The position numbers and the translations under genes are program-made. From NCBI GenBank assembly GCA_030407085.1, contig CM059584.1:100253001-100317000 (forward strand): a stretch of DNA of 64,000 bases, given 5' to 3'. This DNA comes from Trichopria drosophilae. Taxonomy: Eukaryota; Arthropoda; Insecta; Hymenoptera; Diapriidae. This document shows positions 46,118 to 57,264 of this stretch, in pieces (the first letter of the stretch is position 1; every line of letters starts with the position of its first letter). Under the pieces are notes generated by a model. It saw only the letters and a program-made list of their open reading frames with translations, was not told the DNA's origin and ran no database searches.

Positions 46118-48130
46118 CTGAATTTGCTCAGGTCCTGGCAAAAAAGTTACCATATAGTTTTTGATCAAATTTCGACGTTTCAAAAAAATTTGTGTCTGTG
46201 ATCTTGTACGTACATACGTCCCGTTTTTTATCTCGCGATATCTCAGATACGGATAAGCGTATCGATATCATTTTTTTTAACTACGTGTCTTGGCATAACT
46301 TAGATCTGGTTAGATTTTGGCGTAGATCCATCCGCCCATTACTAAAAAATATTAGACCCATTTACGTCGCTTCGTAGTTTTTTGCATTTATTCTGTATAA
46401 ATACAAACATTATTGAAAAATGTTTCAAGCAAAAAAGATACTGCATTGAATTCTCCACAGAAATGGTTTATTTCCTCATTAAGAAAAGTTTGAGTACTCA
46501 AACTAAATGATTTTACCTCGTAGGCACTTCTGTGAAACAGGTCAGAAGGCCATAAGAATAGTTAAGAAATTGTATATTTTTTTTTTAAATAAAATTTAAA
46601 AGTGCCATGGTTTTTTACAAATATCATTATATATTAATGACAAAAGACACACAAATGTAATGCGAACGGGGAAAGGTCAATCCGTTGCCGAATGTCGAAG
46701 AATTGTCAGCTTTTGAAAATTTTACAACTACCAATCAAAATAGACCGACGCGCACTCGTGATTTAATTGGGAAGAAATGCGAATAAAAATAACCGAAAGC
46801 AGTAAAAAGTAGAAACCTCGAACGTACAAATAAATCACTCGACTCGAAACAGTGACGAGTTCGATAGAAAAACGATAATCGTCATCTCGTAAATCCGTGC
46901 GAGTTTATTTGCGGTTAACAACGTGCAGGTTTCGTGATATGCAGAAGAAAAATTTGCGCGTTTTACGATCGGTAGATAACAAACTGACGAATATGAAATT
47001 GTTATGTCGAATCACGAATCGCCAAGCTATCGAACGTGAGTGAACATTCGTTTGTATCCCAGAGGGCTGTGTTCGGTTTGCCTCTCAAAATGTTCGTCGC
47101 CAGTCCAACGCCGGTTTAATTAACCGCACACCAATATGCCTGGAGTCAATAGTTTATGATCAAATGATAATGTTGCGACGTACAATGAATTTCGCATTTT
47201 CATGCGTGCGCACGACAGCGTATAAATATGTGCAATGAGCAACCCCTGAAGCTACCCGCTATTATACGCCGTACATCGTACCCTAGTGAACAACTACAAT
47301 TGATTTTCAATTTTTTGTGTAACACATAAGTAGTTATTCATAGATTGAATTATTATGTTGGTTTTTCTGCCACCAGGAAGGCCATTTTTAATCTTCATGA
47401 TATCGGCAATTTCTCCTACTTAATACAGATTGAAAATAAATTTTTTAATTTTCCCGGGACTGTAAAGTTTGCACGAAAAATTATTTAGGAACTCATAACT
47501 TTACTTAAAAATTTTTTCGACGAGCGGACATAAAAAAAATGATCCCAATTAGCCGACTGTGATATTTCCAACGTAACCCGCAGAATTAGATTAGGTTAGT
47601 TTTCACTCGTCGAAGGAAAGTTTGGTAGTTTATCATCGGTCGCTGAAGGGACAAACTTCTAAAATTTAGAATTTTGAATTGAGCAAATGAGGAGCTTTAT
47701 TTTGGATACTCACTCTTATGAAAATGCGCCAGAAACATATTTGCAGTACAAAATGGTTTAGGGTTTATTCCATCAATAAACCTAAAGTAGCAATAGTTAG
47801 CATGATGGATACGAATGCGTCATAGAGAGTGAATCTTCCTACATTTACCGAGCAACTCTTACTAACCAAGTGGTGGTTGTTACTATATTTAAAGGGTAAA
47901 CTAACTAGAGTGTTCATGAGCGCATGTAGAGCCGTCACTGATGGCAAAACTAATTCTCCCGGTACTGTGATGAACAATTTTATTGACTTCAACATAAAGG
48001 TTGAGAATATTTTAAAAAGCCACATATGGTTGTTAGATTTTCAAAAAATTCATGAAAATAAGAAACATTTAACTAATAAATTTGGTTAATAAACACTAAG
48101 CTGTTTTAGAGTCTGACCGAATTTACATCA
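46118..48130. other. Unique sequence, GC-richer patch at 46660-47280
   Basis: The patch contains homeodomain-type TTTAATTAACC (about 47114) and a TATAAATAT at about 47220 about 60 bp upstream of its end, but no coding frame follows. Overlapping frames at 47765-48089 on both strands (86 codons each) are unrecognised. Confidence 0.3.
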
Positions 48131-48136
48131 TGCGAC

Positions 48137-49219
48137 ATCACGGAAAGATCGAAAAAGTAACTTTTACTGTTTCCGACATGACTGTCTGCTGTTCGGCCGA
48201 ATCCGAACACAAATTCAGCCGTCTTTCGGGTTTAGTCGTGAGCCAATCATGTCTCGGCAGGAGCTCTCGGTTTTCCAGACAGCACTCTTTAGTGTCTAAA
48301 CACGAACGCTGCCGACAGGAAGTAGTCCTGCGTGCGCAGGACTCTCTCCCGTCTAAACATTAGTGTTTCTGCCTCGAACAGGACAAATTTCAGATGCGAT
48401 TGATACTTGTGAATACTTGTGCTGGTGTCAAGCAGTGTGAAGTGCCAATATTTGTATCTTGTGAGGTATAGTAATGTTTTATTAAATATATTTATTATAT
48501 ACTATAGTATATAATATAGTCTATAGTATAGTCTATATAGACTATTATGAACTGAAAAATGATATTCGCATGATTTGAGGAATATAACCTCAAAATGTTA
48601 GAAAATGATATGTAGTGTTGTTCTGTTTGCTGCATGTGACAGTTTATTATAGCTATATTTTTGTACTGTTTATAAGCCTCTCTATAAGAATGCAACTAAA
48701 TTTCCCTAAATTACTTGTACTAAATTACCAATTTTGGATTTTTAATGCTCGTACACATTTACACTTGCATTCAGACCAATTGTTTATGTTAGATTAAAAA
48801 TTACATTTTTATGTGACATGTTCACAATTTGTAGCATGGTAGCTAAATTCTGCACCCCTGCAACACAAATATTGACACTTTACACTGCTTGACACCAGCA
48901 CAAGTATTATCAACGAATATAGAATCCGTTTATATACTCTTTGGTATGTATTATCAATCGCATCGAAATTTGTCCTGTTCGAGGCAGAAACACTAATGTT
49001 TAGACAGGAGAGAGTCCTGCGCACGCAGGACTACTTCCTGTCGGCAGCGTTCGTGTTTAGACAGTAAAGAGTGCTGTCTGGAAAACCGAGAGCTCCTGCC
49101 GAGACATGATTGGCTCACGACTAAACCCAAAAGACGGCTGAATTTGTGTTCGGATTCGGCCGAACAGCAGACAGTCATGTCGGAAACAGTAAAAGTTGCT
49201 TTTTCGATATTTCCGTGAT
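48137..49219. mobile_element. Foldback element with 320-355-bp GC-rich arms
   Basis: The arms 48137-48455 and 48865-49219 are inverse copies, about 95% identical over the outer ~250 bp. Outer ends are ATCACGGAAAGATCGAAAAA and its inverse. Each arm contains the near-palindrome AGTCCTGCG/CGCAGGACT. The right arm has about 36 extra bases near 48900-48960. The 400-bp centre is AT-rich. Each arm is open for about 77 codons in matching frames, which I attribute to arm similarity; the translation is unknown. No target duplication was seen. Confidence 0.75.
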
Positions 49220-49229
49220 AAAGCTTCAA

Positions 49230-52200
49230 TGAATTCCATTAAAGAAAATTATATTTTCGTAAGAGTTGCTTTCATTCAAAGAACCCAGCCATTTTTAAAA
49301 AATTCGATTTTAATAGCATTTTAAAATACATTAGAACTAAGCCTGCAGATTGCTATTAAAATTAGTTCTTATCAAAGCGATTAATTTACCATCTTAATTA
49401 TAATTTTCAATGTAATTAATTTGCTTTGATTGCCATTATGCGACACAAAGTGCAAAGAACTTTTCTCACGAAATGGTTGTAAATGCATAAACGGTATTTA
49501 TGCTAACATTGAGGAAATTCTCTGCACAATTAAGATATATATAAATTTAAAAATATAATCATAAGAAAAGAAATTTAGAAAAGACAATAACAAGCGAATA
49601 CAAATAAATCAGATTTCAAACGACGAGAATGAGTAGAAGCAAAAAATTCATTTTAACTGAAGAATTTGCGAAGAAATCCGTGAATGTACTTACACCTGTA
49701 TATCAGTATCACGTAATCAGTCTCTCGGAAAAGCTTCCAGCAAACACGAAGAACCGAAAAGTGTCGCGTTTCTTCCCTCCCGCCTACTCTGAAATTGAAT
49801 GCAGTAATTGGAAGCTTTCGTTGGCGAGCGATGTTACGGATATTCTTTTTCTCTAAGGTCAATAATTGTATTTCAATCGTGAAAGCAAGAAAGCGATTGA
49901 AAACAAATATAACGAAGAAAATGCAAGCAAAAGAAAACAAGGAAATTAAAAATAAGTACGAATATCGGGAACTAAAAGAAAACGGATATGTCGTAATTAA
50001 AAATATTTACATCCATATTTTACTATCACTTCTTTATTATACGTGACTAGAACGGTAATATCACGTAAGTTAATGTCGTAACTTTGAATGTTATGATTAG
50101 TATTTTCCTTATGTATGGTTGGTTATATTATACAAATTCTTTTTATTTGATAGTTTGCTTATGTTTATTTCTTATTCGTTTCTGTATATTTATTTTAAGG
50201 ACTCCTTTAACATTTTTATAGGGAAACAAAATTTTGGCGCAAATAGCGAGATTAAACTATTCAAATTATGCGAAGAACATACTTTTATTACATTTATTTC
50301 TCAATCTTCCACTAACTTTTTGATCACTTATAGAATTAGATCCGTCACTAGATTTTCTTAGTATATTGCGACATTGCTAGCATCGGAGATGAGATATTGA
50401 AAATAATATAATGTGCCATTTTGAGGTTATTCAAAATGTTTGTAATAGGTATAAGTGCGAAACGGAGTATGTGTGTAATAGAATAGGCATATTAGAAAGC
50501 TACGTGTCGTAATCGAAAAGGGAGAAAGAGGTGGGAGAAAGAGATGCGTGGGGGAAAAGATCAGGGAATTCGCGGCCCAGGAACCAAATTGCGATGCGAT
50601 CGAGGAGCTGTAAGAATTGGCAAGGAGACCTGGGAAGTACCAAAACAAGTGGTGAGAAGACGGACTTCTCGAAGAAGACATCGATATAAAATCGTACACC
50701 ACGTTCATCTAGTGTATAGTTTTCTGTGAGGAGTGCCATCCATTTCAAATGGTCGCCAATTAAATGGGCCGTCAACGATCATCTCACCTGACAGTGCACG
50801 ACCGAAGGGTTTCCCCAGGTGCCGGGAAAAGGACGTACTTTGCCCTTCGGCAAAGTGAATGGTAAGATCTACTTCCAACCAAATAATCCCGATAGCTGAG
50901 ATAAATCAGAATTCCTAATACCAAATTCTTTTCGTCTTCGACCAAAACCCGGACGCCACGAGTTCCAGCCATCTTTCCTCGTCACCACATGTTGGAAGTG
51001 TTCCTGAGGACGGCCATTTTGTGTGTGTCGCGGTCATCTCCAACGGCTCGCCAGGTTTTAATTGTGACCCTGCGCCTCTTTCTCCGTTGCGTGCGCGATT
51101 TACTCAAAAATGACATAATTGTTGTAATTAGTTTACGAATTTTATTGTTTTTAAATTATGTGTGATAATATTCCATTTGGGAATCCTTCGGAAGATTACA
51201 TGTTTTAATTTTGATCTTGTTTTAAACTCGATATTGAATTTTCTATCTGAACGTATTAAGGACGTATTATAATTATATGTAAGGAGAATTTCACAATATA
51301 AATTCAATTAACAAAATTAGTGAAATAAATCGTACAAATAATGCTGGAAGTTCAAAATCTGGATATTGAAATTATATTATCTGCATTGTGTGGATTGAGT
51401 TATGATGTTTACTTAAAATTTGTGTGATATGTGCTTTTAATACTTATTAGAAACCAACGCGTTGATCACCATGCATGCAATATATACAAGAGCTACTTAA
51501 AATATTCAATAATTAAGAGTATGTTAATTAATAACAATAAGAACAAAATGTATTGTTTTGTAAGGATAAACTACAATATACAAAAAATCTTATACAAAAC
51601 ATCTAAAGGAAAGAGTCATGAGGAATTTTAATTAGATTTCTTTTTAAATTAAGCTTCAATATTCATGTTTTCATATTCCTTTTATATATGAAACATTTTT
51701 ATCATAATAGATGGCAAATATATCGATCTTCTAGAGTAAACCCAAAATGCGTCTTGCCAGCCTATCACAATTATGGAGACATTTGATTTTCATAATTCAA
51801 TGCATTTCACAGACGTATTTCTAATTAATTTAAGAAAATTTAATTACTATTCATAAACCAACAAAAAATATAAAAAGCTAGAAATTTTGAAAAATTCGAA
51901 ATCAGAAGAACCTTTTTTAGGTGCCAGTTTGCAGTTAAAAATGAATTCCTCTTATTGGTTAGTACCTATAAAATCCTCTAATTCACGTGATGTTCAAATT
52001 TCCTAGTTGTAGGGTTAAAAATGGAGAACTCCTCCAAATGAACCAAATATTTACTTTTTAAAGAGGGATTTGACTATTCATGATTTCAATATTACAAATA
52101 CAATAGAAGAGAAAATATTGTATTATCCGAAACACCAGAAGCAACAGCTTTCTAACATAAGTATATAAACAACTACTTGGCAACAAAAATGTCACAGAAA

Positions 52201-54070
52201 TAGTTATTGGTATTTTAATAATTTTTTATACATCGGTTAAATTACAAAAACAGCATTCGTTAAGAAACTACGTACTTTTTTTCAAAATAAAATGAATAGT
52301 GATACTTTAGTGGAATTTTAACTGTAAATATTACCAAAAATGTATAAGAATTAGTATACTTCTATTAGTTTTTTATAATCTAGAAAGCATTTTTAATATC
52401 TTACGTTTCTTTCCATCTCATCGTCAATGGTATCAAAAATGTAGTCACCTTTTTTGACGTGCAAGTATGACTCCAAAAATTAAATTTTTTTAAGACACTG
52501 ATATTTTTCGACATTTTTGTTAGTACTTTCTATAAATTTCAAGTAAATCTATAGTATTATGTTCTTGGCCTAGCTAAAGAGATGACGATTTTAGAATATT
52601 TAAGTTTTTATCGATTCTTTGAACGAATAAAAGCAAGATCAATAAATTATTATAATTTTGAAAAAGATGTACTTTTTAATTTACTATCTTAAATAGTTTT
52701 TAAGTTAAATATTTCTTCAGCTTTTTAAGGTTTACTGTAATTTTTGCAAACAAAGTGGCAAACTGTGTGCCAAAATTCAGCTCAACACCAAAGTTCTATT
52801 TTAACTATTTGGAAATTTTTAATTTTAGACACAATCACATTTAACTCCGAACTTGTGTGATTTATGTTCTATATTCGAATGTATACTTACATTCATAACA
52901 TATTAATTAGCATTATAGAGTGTTAAGTAACAAAGCTGTTCTGGATGCTTCTCTCCTATTTCTCGCGGTTAACTTTTTATATTCATTTTTTATAACCATT
53001 TACATTCGTCCATTGCCATCATATTATATTGACACATGTACTTATCAGGTAATCAAGTGAAGGAAAAACTTATTGGTATAATAAATTGTACTCGTTAATA
53101 ATTGTACGTAATTTTGTCGTGCATGAAGAACCAAAAAATAGTTTCAAAAAACCTTGTAAATTAAGTGCTGGAAAATATGAAGAGCAGTGACCATACGGAA
53201 ATATGAAAGAAAATAACAAGTTGCACGGTATGTGCACGTGTTACAAATGATAAAAAGTTAAGCCGTCTTGACACGGACCAGTTTGTGGGAAAAAGTAGCC
53301 TCAATGGCAGTGATATATTGTCGCCAAAGAATATCTCACTTTTCTCTTTTATCCACCAAGTGTTCGATTATTACGCCAGTCCTTCATTCAGTCACCGACG
53401 CATCCCAAATGGTCAGAATTTTAAACTCGAATTTTCGTAAACACTGCCGTTGCATACATATTATTCTGCATAGGCAAAAAATGATACTCATGCTCACAAT
53501 ATTATACCAATATTATACGAATATTTATTGTCAATAAAAACTTTAAATTGTTTATTGCAAAAAGTCAGTTTAAAAAAAAATCAGAATATTTTGTGACGTA
53601 ATTAATAAACGAATTAGACTGGTACGTGGTAAACTAATAAAAACGATCCTGATTAAAATTTTTCGTTACTTTTCAACATGGCTCGTTAGCATATGTAACA
53701 CACCAACCGTAGAGTGTTTGGAATACCGCTCGTTCTATAGGTTATATGGATCGCTTAAATTCATTAGTCTTTAAAATGAAACAGATAAAAAATGTGTGCA
53801 ACGCACGTTTCAAAGTCATTACGAATAGATTTAATAAATTCAGCGAACTGCAATTACATCTCAAAACCAAGCGAAGGTTATAGATTTATTGTTTACATTA
53901 TTAATATTAGTTGCACTCACTTATTTATATGCAATATTACATTTCTTCATTTAATTCACACTGAAAATTAAGTATAATGAAATACATAAATTATTTTACT
54001 GACATATAGTACGAAAATACTAATGGATTAGTAACATTCTACTAATCTACAAGTATGTATTGACTTATTT
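49230..54070. other. Mostly AT-rich sequence; GC-richer patch at 50500-51090
   Basis: The 50.5-51.1 kb patch holds overlapping frames on both strands and the exon-like stretch at 50795. A second small patch (53260-53450) is open in two plus-strand frames without recognisable product. Elsewhere I see nothing. Confidence 0.4.
50795..50861 (+). CDS. Possible internal coding exon, product unknown (low confidence)
   Basis: A 67-bp stretch lies between an acceptor-like CTCACCTGACAG (ending 50794) and a strong donor-like AATG/gtaagatct (50862). One frame is open throughout and reads like real protein (TEGFPQVPGKGRTLPFGKVN). The region is GC-richer than its surroundings. I do not recognise the peptide. 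A second possibility is a minus-strand frame (50784-50972). No partner exon was found. Confidence 0.25.
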
Positions 54071-54112
54071 AGTTTATTCAGTTTTTTATTAAAAACAAAT
54101 TCGGATGTTCGG

Positions 54113-54171
54113 ATGTGACATCCGTTCACGCCCAACGTTTCGACCTATTTGTAAGGTCCTCTTCAGGGGCA
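54113..54171 (-). ncRNA. Hammerhead-like motif, left Penelope copy
   Basis: Same sequence as 56051-56107 on the minus strand: CTGAAGA, hairpin GACCT/AGGTC, GAAAC, hairpin CGTT/AACG, CGGATGT/ACATCCG. Confidence 0.4.
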
Positions 54172-54331
54172 TCTATTCGTAAAGAGAACAAAATAAACCA
54201 TAGTAAATGACATAAAAACTTAAAAATAAAAATAAAGATAAAATAAATGCACTGAATTAAAATTCGTTAAGGACATACAAATCCCGAGAGAAATACGTAC
54301 ATAATTTGAGCACTGTTTATAACAGACTAAC

Positions 54332-54361
54332 CGAATAAATAAATAAATAAATAAATAAATA
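54332..54361. repeat. (AAAT)n microsatellite inside the Penelope copy
   Basis: About seven AAAT units; the inverse copy is at 55855-55884. Confidence 0.85.
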
Positions 54362-54471
54362 CGAAGATAATACAAACACAATATAAATACATTTCATGTT
54401 GTACACCTGTTCATGATACGAAAACGAAAACGTAGTTACTGTAATACATTATAATTTATAGACAAAAAATG

Positions 54472-54846
54472 TTAGTCACTATCAATTAAAATATTATAAA
54501 AACCGCTTAGTTTTTCTGTGTCCATTCTAAAATTGATGCTGTTCTTATTCTGTTTTGTATGTAGCATTTCTTTGATGTTCCTTTTTCTCCAATTAGGTTC
54601 ATTATCTAGGATTTCAAATTCCGAAAATTTAAATGTGTGACCTGTCATTAACATATGCGTAGCTAATGCAGTATGTCCAATTTCTTTTTTCCAACCAATT
54701 CTGTGTTCATATAAACGTTTTTTGATGTATCTTCTAGTTTGTCCTATGTATGTTGATGGGCAATTATTGCAATCTATTTTGTAGATAACATTCGATCTCA
54801 TTAGTTTGTCAACTTGATCTATTTTGGTTTTGAATAATAACTCCAT
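54472..54846 (-). pseudogene. GIY-YIG nuclease fragment of the inverted Penelope copy
   Basis: 124 codons from an ATG at 54846 to a stop. It contains only the nuclease domain: VIYKI, the C-x2-C pair (DCNNC), STYIGQTRR and the downstream histidines (HTALATHMLMTGH). Compared with the right copy it shows K for Q after TRRYI, T for I in LHTKQ, and E for A at the second residue. No reverse transcriptase part is present, so it cannot retrotranspose by itself. Confidence 0.85.
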
Positions 54847-54881
54847 AGTATTGAAACTTTTAAAATTTAGTTTAAAATTAA

Positions 54882-55745
54882 ATTAACTTTGATTATCATC
54901 CAGGATTAAAATTTACTTATGAATTAGAAAAAGATGGTGCTTTACCATTCCTTGACGTGAACATAAAGAAAGAAAATAACATTTTGATCACGAATTGGTA
55001 TAGAAAACCAACTTGCTCTGAAAGGTGTCTAAATTTTAATTCTAATCATCCAACAGCCATGAAACGTTCTATAATAAGTATGATGGTAGACAGAAGTATT
55101 CTATTCTCTGATAAAAAATTCCATCAAGAAAATTTATCATACATAAAACGTTTGTTGATTAAAAATGGTTACAGTAACGATCTTATTACTTGCACAATTC
55201 AAAATAGACTTAAAATTATAAATAAATCTATTATGAAACATAATACATTATCCAAAACAATAGATTATTCGAAATCCATAGTCATTCCATACATTAAGGA
55301 GTTTAATAATAGAATTAAGAATATTTACAAAAAATTTGACATACATATAATTAATAAAAGTTTCAATACTATGGCGTTATTATTCAAAACCAAAATAGAT
55401 CAAGTTGACAAACTAATGAGATCGAATGTTATCTACAAAATAGATTGCAATAATTGCCCATCAACATACATAGGACAAACTAGAAGATACATCCAAAAAC
55501 GTTTATATGAACACAGAATTGGTTGGAAAAAAGAAATTGGACATACTGCATTAGCTACGCATATGTTAATGACAGGTCACACATTTAAATTTTCGGAATT
55601 TGAAATCCTAGATAATGAACCTAATTGGAGAAAAAGGAACATCAAAGAAATGCTACACATAAAACAGAATAAGAACAGCATCAATTTTAGAATGGACACA
55701 GAAAAACTAAGCGGTTTTTATAATATTTTAATTGATAGTGACTAA
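54882..55745 (+). pseudogene. Penelope-like reverse transcriptase C-terminus with GIY-YIG endonuclease
   Basis: The open frame runs from a stop at 54879 to the stop at 55745, 287 codons. There is no real start: the reading begins inside the reverse transcriptase, and the first in-frame GTG at 54957 is simply a valine codon. Residues 1-60 match the palm/thumb end typical of Penelope elements (FTYELEKDGALPFLDV, then WYRKPT). Near 135-155 comes the thumb motif PYIKEFNNRI. The nuclease follows: VIY (183-185), the Penelope-type C-x2-C (189, 192), YIG (196-198), TRR, and H-rich HTALATHMLMTGH. The catalytic reverse transcriptase motifs lie in the missing 5' part, so this copy is dead on arrival. The enzyme normally nicks DNA and primes reverse transcription at the target. 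Confidence 0.9.
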
Positions 55746-55854
55746 CATTTTTTGTCTATAAATTATAATGTATTACAGTAACTACGTTTTCGTTTTCGTA
55801 TCATGAACAGGTGTACAACATGAAATGTATTTATATTGTGTTTGTATTATCTTC

Positions 55855-55884
55855 GTATTTATTTATTTATTTATTTATTTATTC
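55855..55884. repeat. (ATTT)n microsatellite in the Penelope 3' region
   Basis: Inverse of the run at 54332-54361. Confidence 0.85.
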
Positions 55885-56050
55885 GGTTAGTCTGTTATAA
55901 ACAGTGCTCAAATTATGTACGTATTTCTCTCGGGATTTGTATGTCCTTAACGAATTTTAATTCAGTGCATTTATTTTATCTTTATTTTTATTTTTAAGTT
56001 TTTATGTCATTTACTATGGTTTATTTTGTTCTCTTTACGAATAGATGCCC

Positions 56051-56107
56051 CTGAAGAGGACCTTACAAATAGGTCGAAACGTTGGGCGTGAACGGATGTC
56101 ACATCCG
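56051..56107 (+). ncRNA. Hammerhead-like motif in the Penelope 3' region
   Basis: CTGAAGA (56051-56057) fits the hammerhead core CTGANGA. The hairpin GACCT/AGGTC (56059-56063, 56071-56075) is the helix II position, and GAAA (56076-56079) follows directly. Helix III would be CGTT/AACG (56080-56083, 56091-56094). A canonical cleavage site (U then H) does not follow at once; GTC comes four bases later at 56098-56100, inside the hairpin CGGATGT/ACATCCG. Hammerheads are documented in Penelope-like terminal repeats. This copy looks degenerate, since an extra base lies in helix II and the cleavage site is displaced. Confidence 0.45.
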
Positions 56108-56134
56108 AATTTGTTTTTAATAAAAAACTGAATC

Positions 56135-57160
56135 GTAATGGCCATAATCCTTGAAGTTTTATTTTATTAATTTGAAAAACAACGATTCATACGTAAGGAT
56201 TTTTCATCATATTTTTAATATTATTATGTGATATTTCAAATATGACGGAAATATAATGGTACAATACAGTGAAAAATAATTATTGATTGCCCTGCGGTAT
56301 AATCCAATATACAAAATGCACATAATTTTATTTACAATACGCAAATCACGAATTGTTAATAATCTTCTATCATTAGCTGCCGGGCATAAAATATTCATTG
56401 ATATGTAAAAAAGAAAATGTTTATATTTGCTTTCATAGCCAGTACAATATTGACGTTTCGATATAATGTATACACTTTATTTTATAACGCATCCTCCACA
56501 ACATTACTTATGCGTATAATTAAAGTTAAACCTGTATTAAAGCAGACGTTTAAAAATAACAATAGAAAAGTGTGGTACATATTCGCTAGTTCATTATTCA
56601 AATTAACTGAAATTCATGAATGTCACGAAAAACTGCAGTAGTGTTGTATAGATTGTAATTTTTCCAAGAGTAAATTCTAAATAATTAATTTCTACTGGTC
56701 CAGTAATGATAACTAAGTCACTAATTATATCAGTAATTTTTTTGTAAATAAAAAATATAGGCCTTCGTTATTTTAAGATTCATCGGTTCGACTTTTTTTT
56801 GTAACATGTTTTTATGTAGTACAATAATTTTCATTTGTACTTAAGCAGAATTTCATTAAGGTTAGTGAAGTTTATTACTTATTGTTATTCTAAAAGTCGG
56901 AAATTGGAAAATTAGAACGTTTGCGTTGGAGTATAATCGATTTTTATACTATTTTTCTCCATTTATGGGAATTCTTTACTATAAATGATGTAATTTACTG
57001 AATACCGAGTTAAAAATTAATTAACACCTCTTTTTATAAGATTGCATAAATAAGACGAAAGTTCTACTATTATCGACACCATTTTTCATACTGTTATTTA
57101 ACAGAATGTAGCAAACATATAAGCATTTAAGATGTATTCTGTTCCCACATATCACACTGT
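56135..57160. other. AT-rich sequence without recognisable genes
   Basis: Nothing supported. Confidence 0.55.
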
Positions 57161-57165
57161 CTTGG

Positions 57166-57260
57166 GGACGTCCTCAGGAGCTCCTCAGGACGTCCAAATG
57201 TCCGCTTTTATCGTCCTATTTACGTCCTCAAGGCGTCCTGTGTCCTGAGGATGTCATGTG
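57166..57260. repeat. GGACGTCC-rich palindromic repeat
   Basis: GGGACGTCCTCAGGAGCTCC, TCAGGACGTCC, TTACGTCCTC, GGCGTCCTGTG and GTCCTGAGGA are overlapping palindromic words in fewer than 100 bp, unlike the AT-rich flanks. The organisation resembles the AACGTT and AGATATCT families. Boundaries and target site are unclear. Confidence 0.5.
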
Positions 57261-57264
57261 GCCG

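Larger units (their letters stand above)
54077..56132 (+). mobile_element. Penelope-like retroelement, 5'-truncated, with an inverted partial copy head-to-head
   Basis: The right part (about 54880-56132, plus strand) holds the 3' end of a Penelope-like element: the end of the reverse transcriptase, the GIY-YIG nuclease and the 3' region. The left part (54077-54862, minus strand) is an almost identical copy of the last about 785 bp. The two copies therefore form inverted ends reading CAGTTTTTTATTAAAAACAA and inverse. Penelope-like elements are known for partial or inverted terminal copies. The left copy carries an extra 8-bp repeat (CGGATGTT) at about 54104. Very few differences separate the copies, so the insertion is young. 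No clear target duplication is visible. Confidence 0.85.

Noticed and set aside
47765..48089. Two 86-codon frames on opposite strands
   Set aside because: Mutually overlapping, no family resemblance, no splice or promoter support.
48130..48363. 77-codon frame repeated as 78 codons at 48993-49229 (-)
   Set aside because: Explained by the two similar arms of a foldback element; no known domain. The idea of coding is kept only as a finding.
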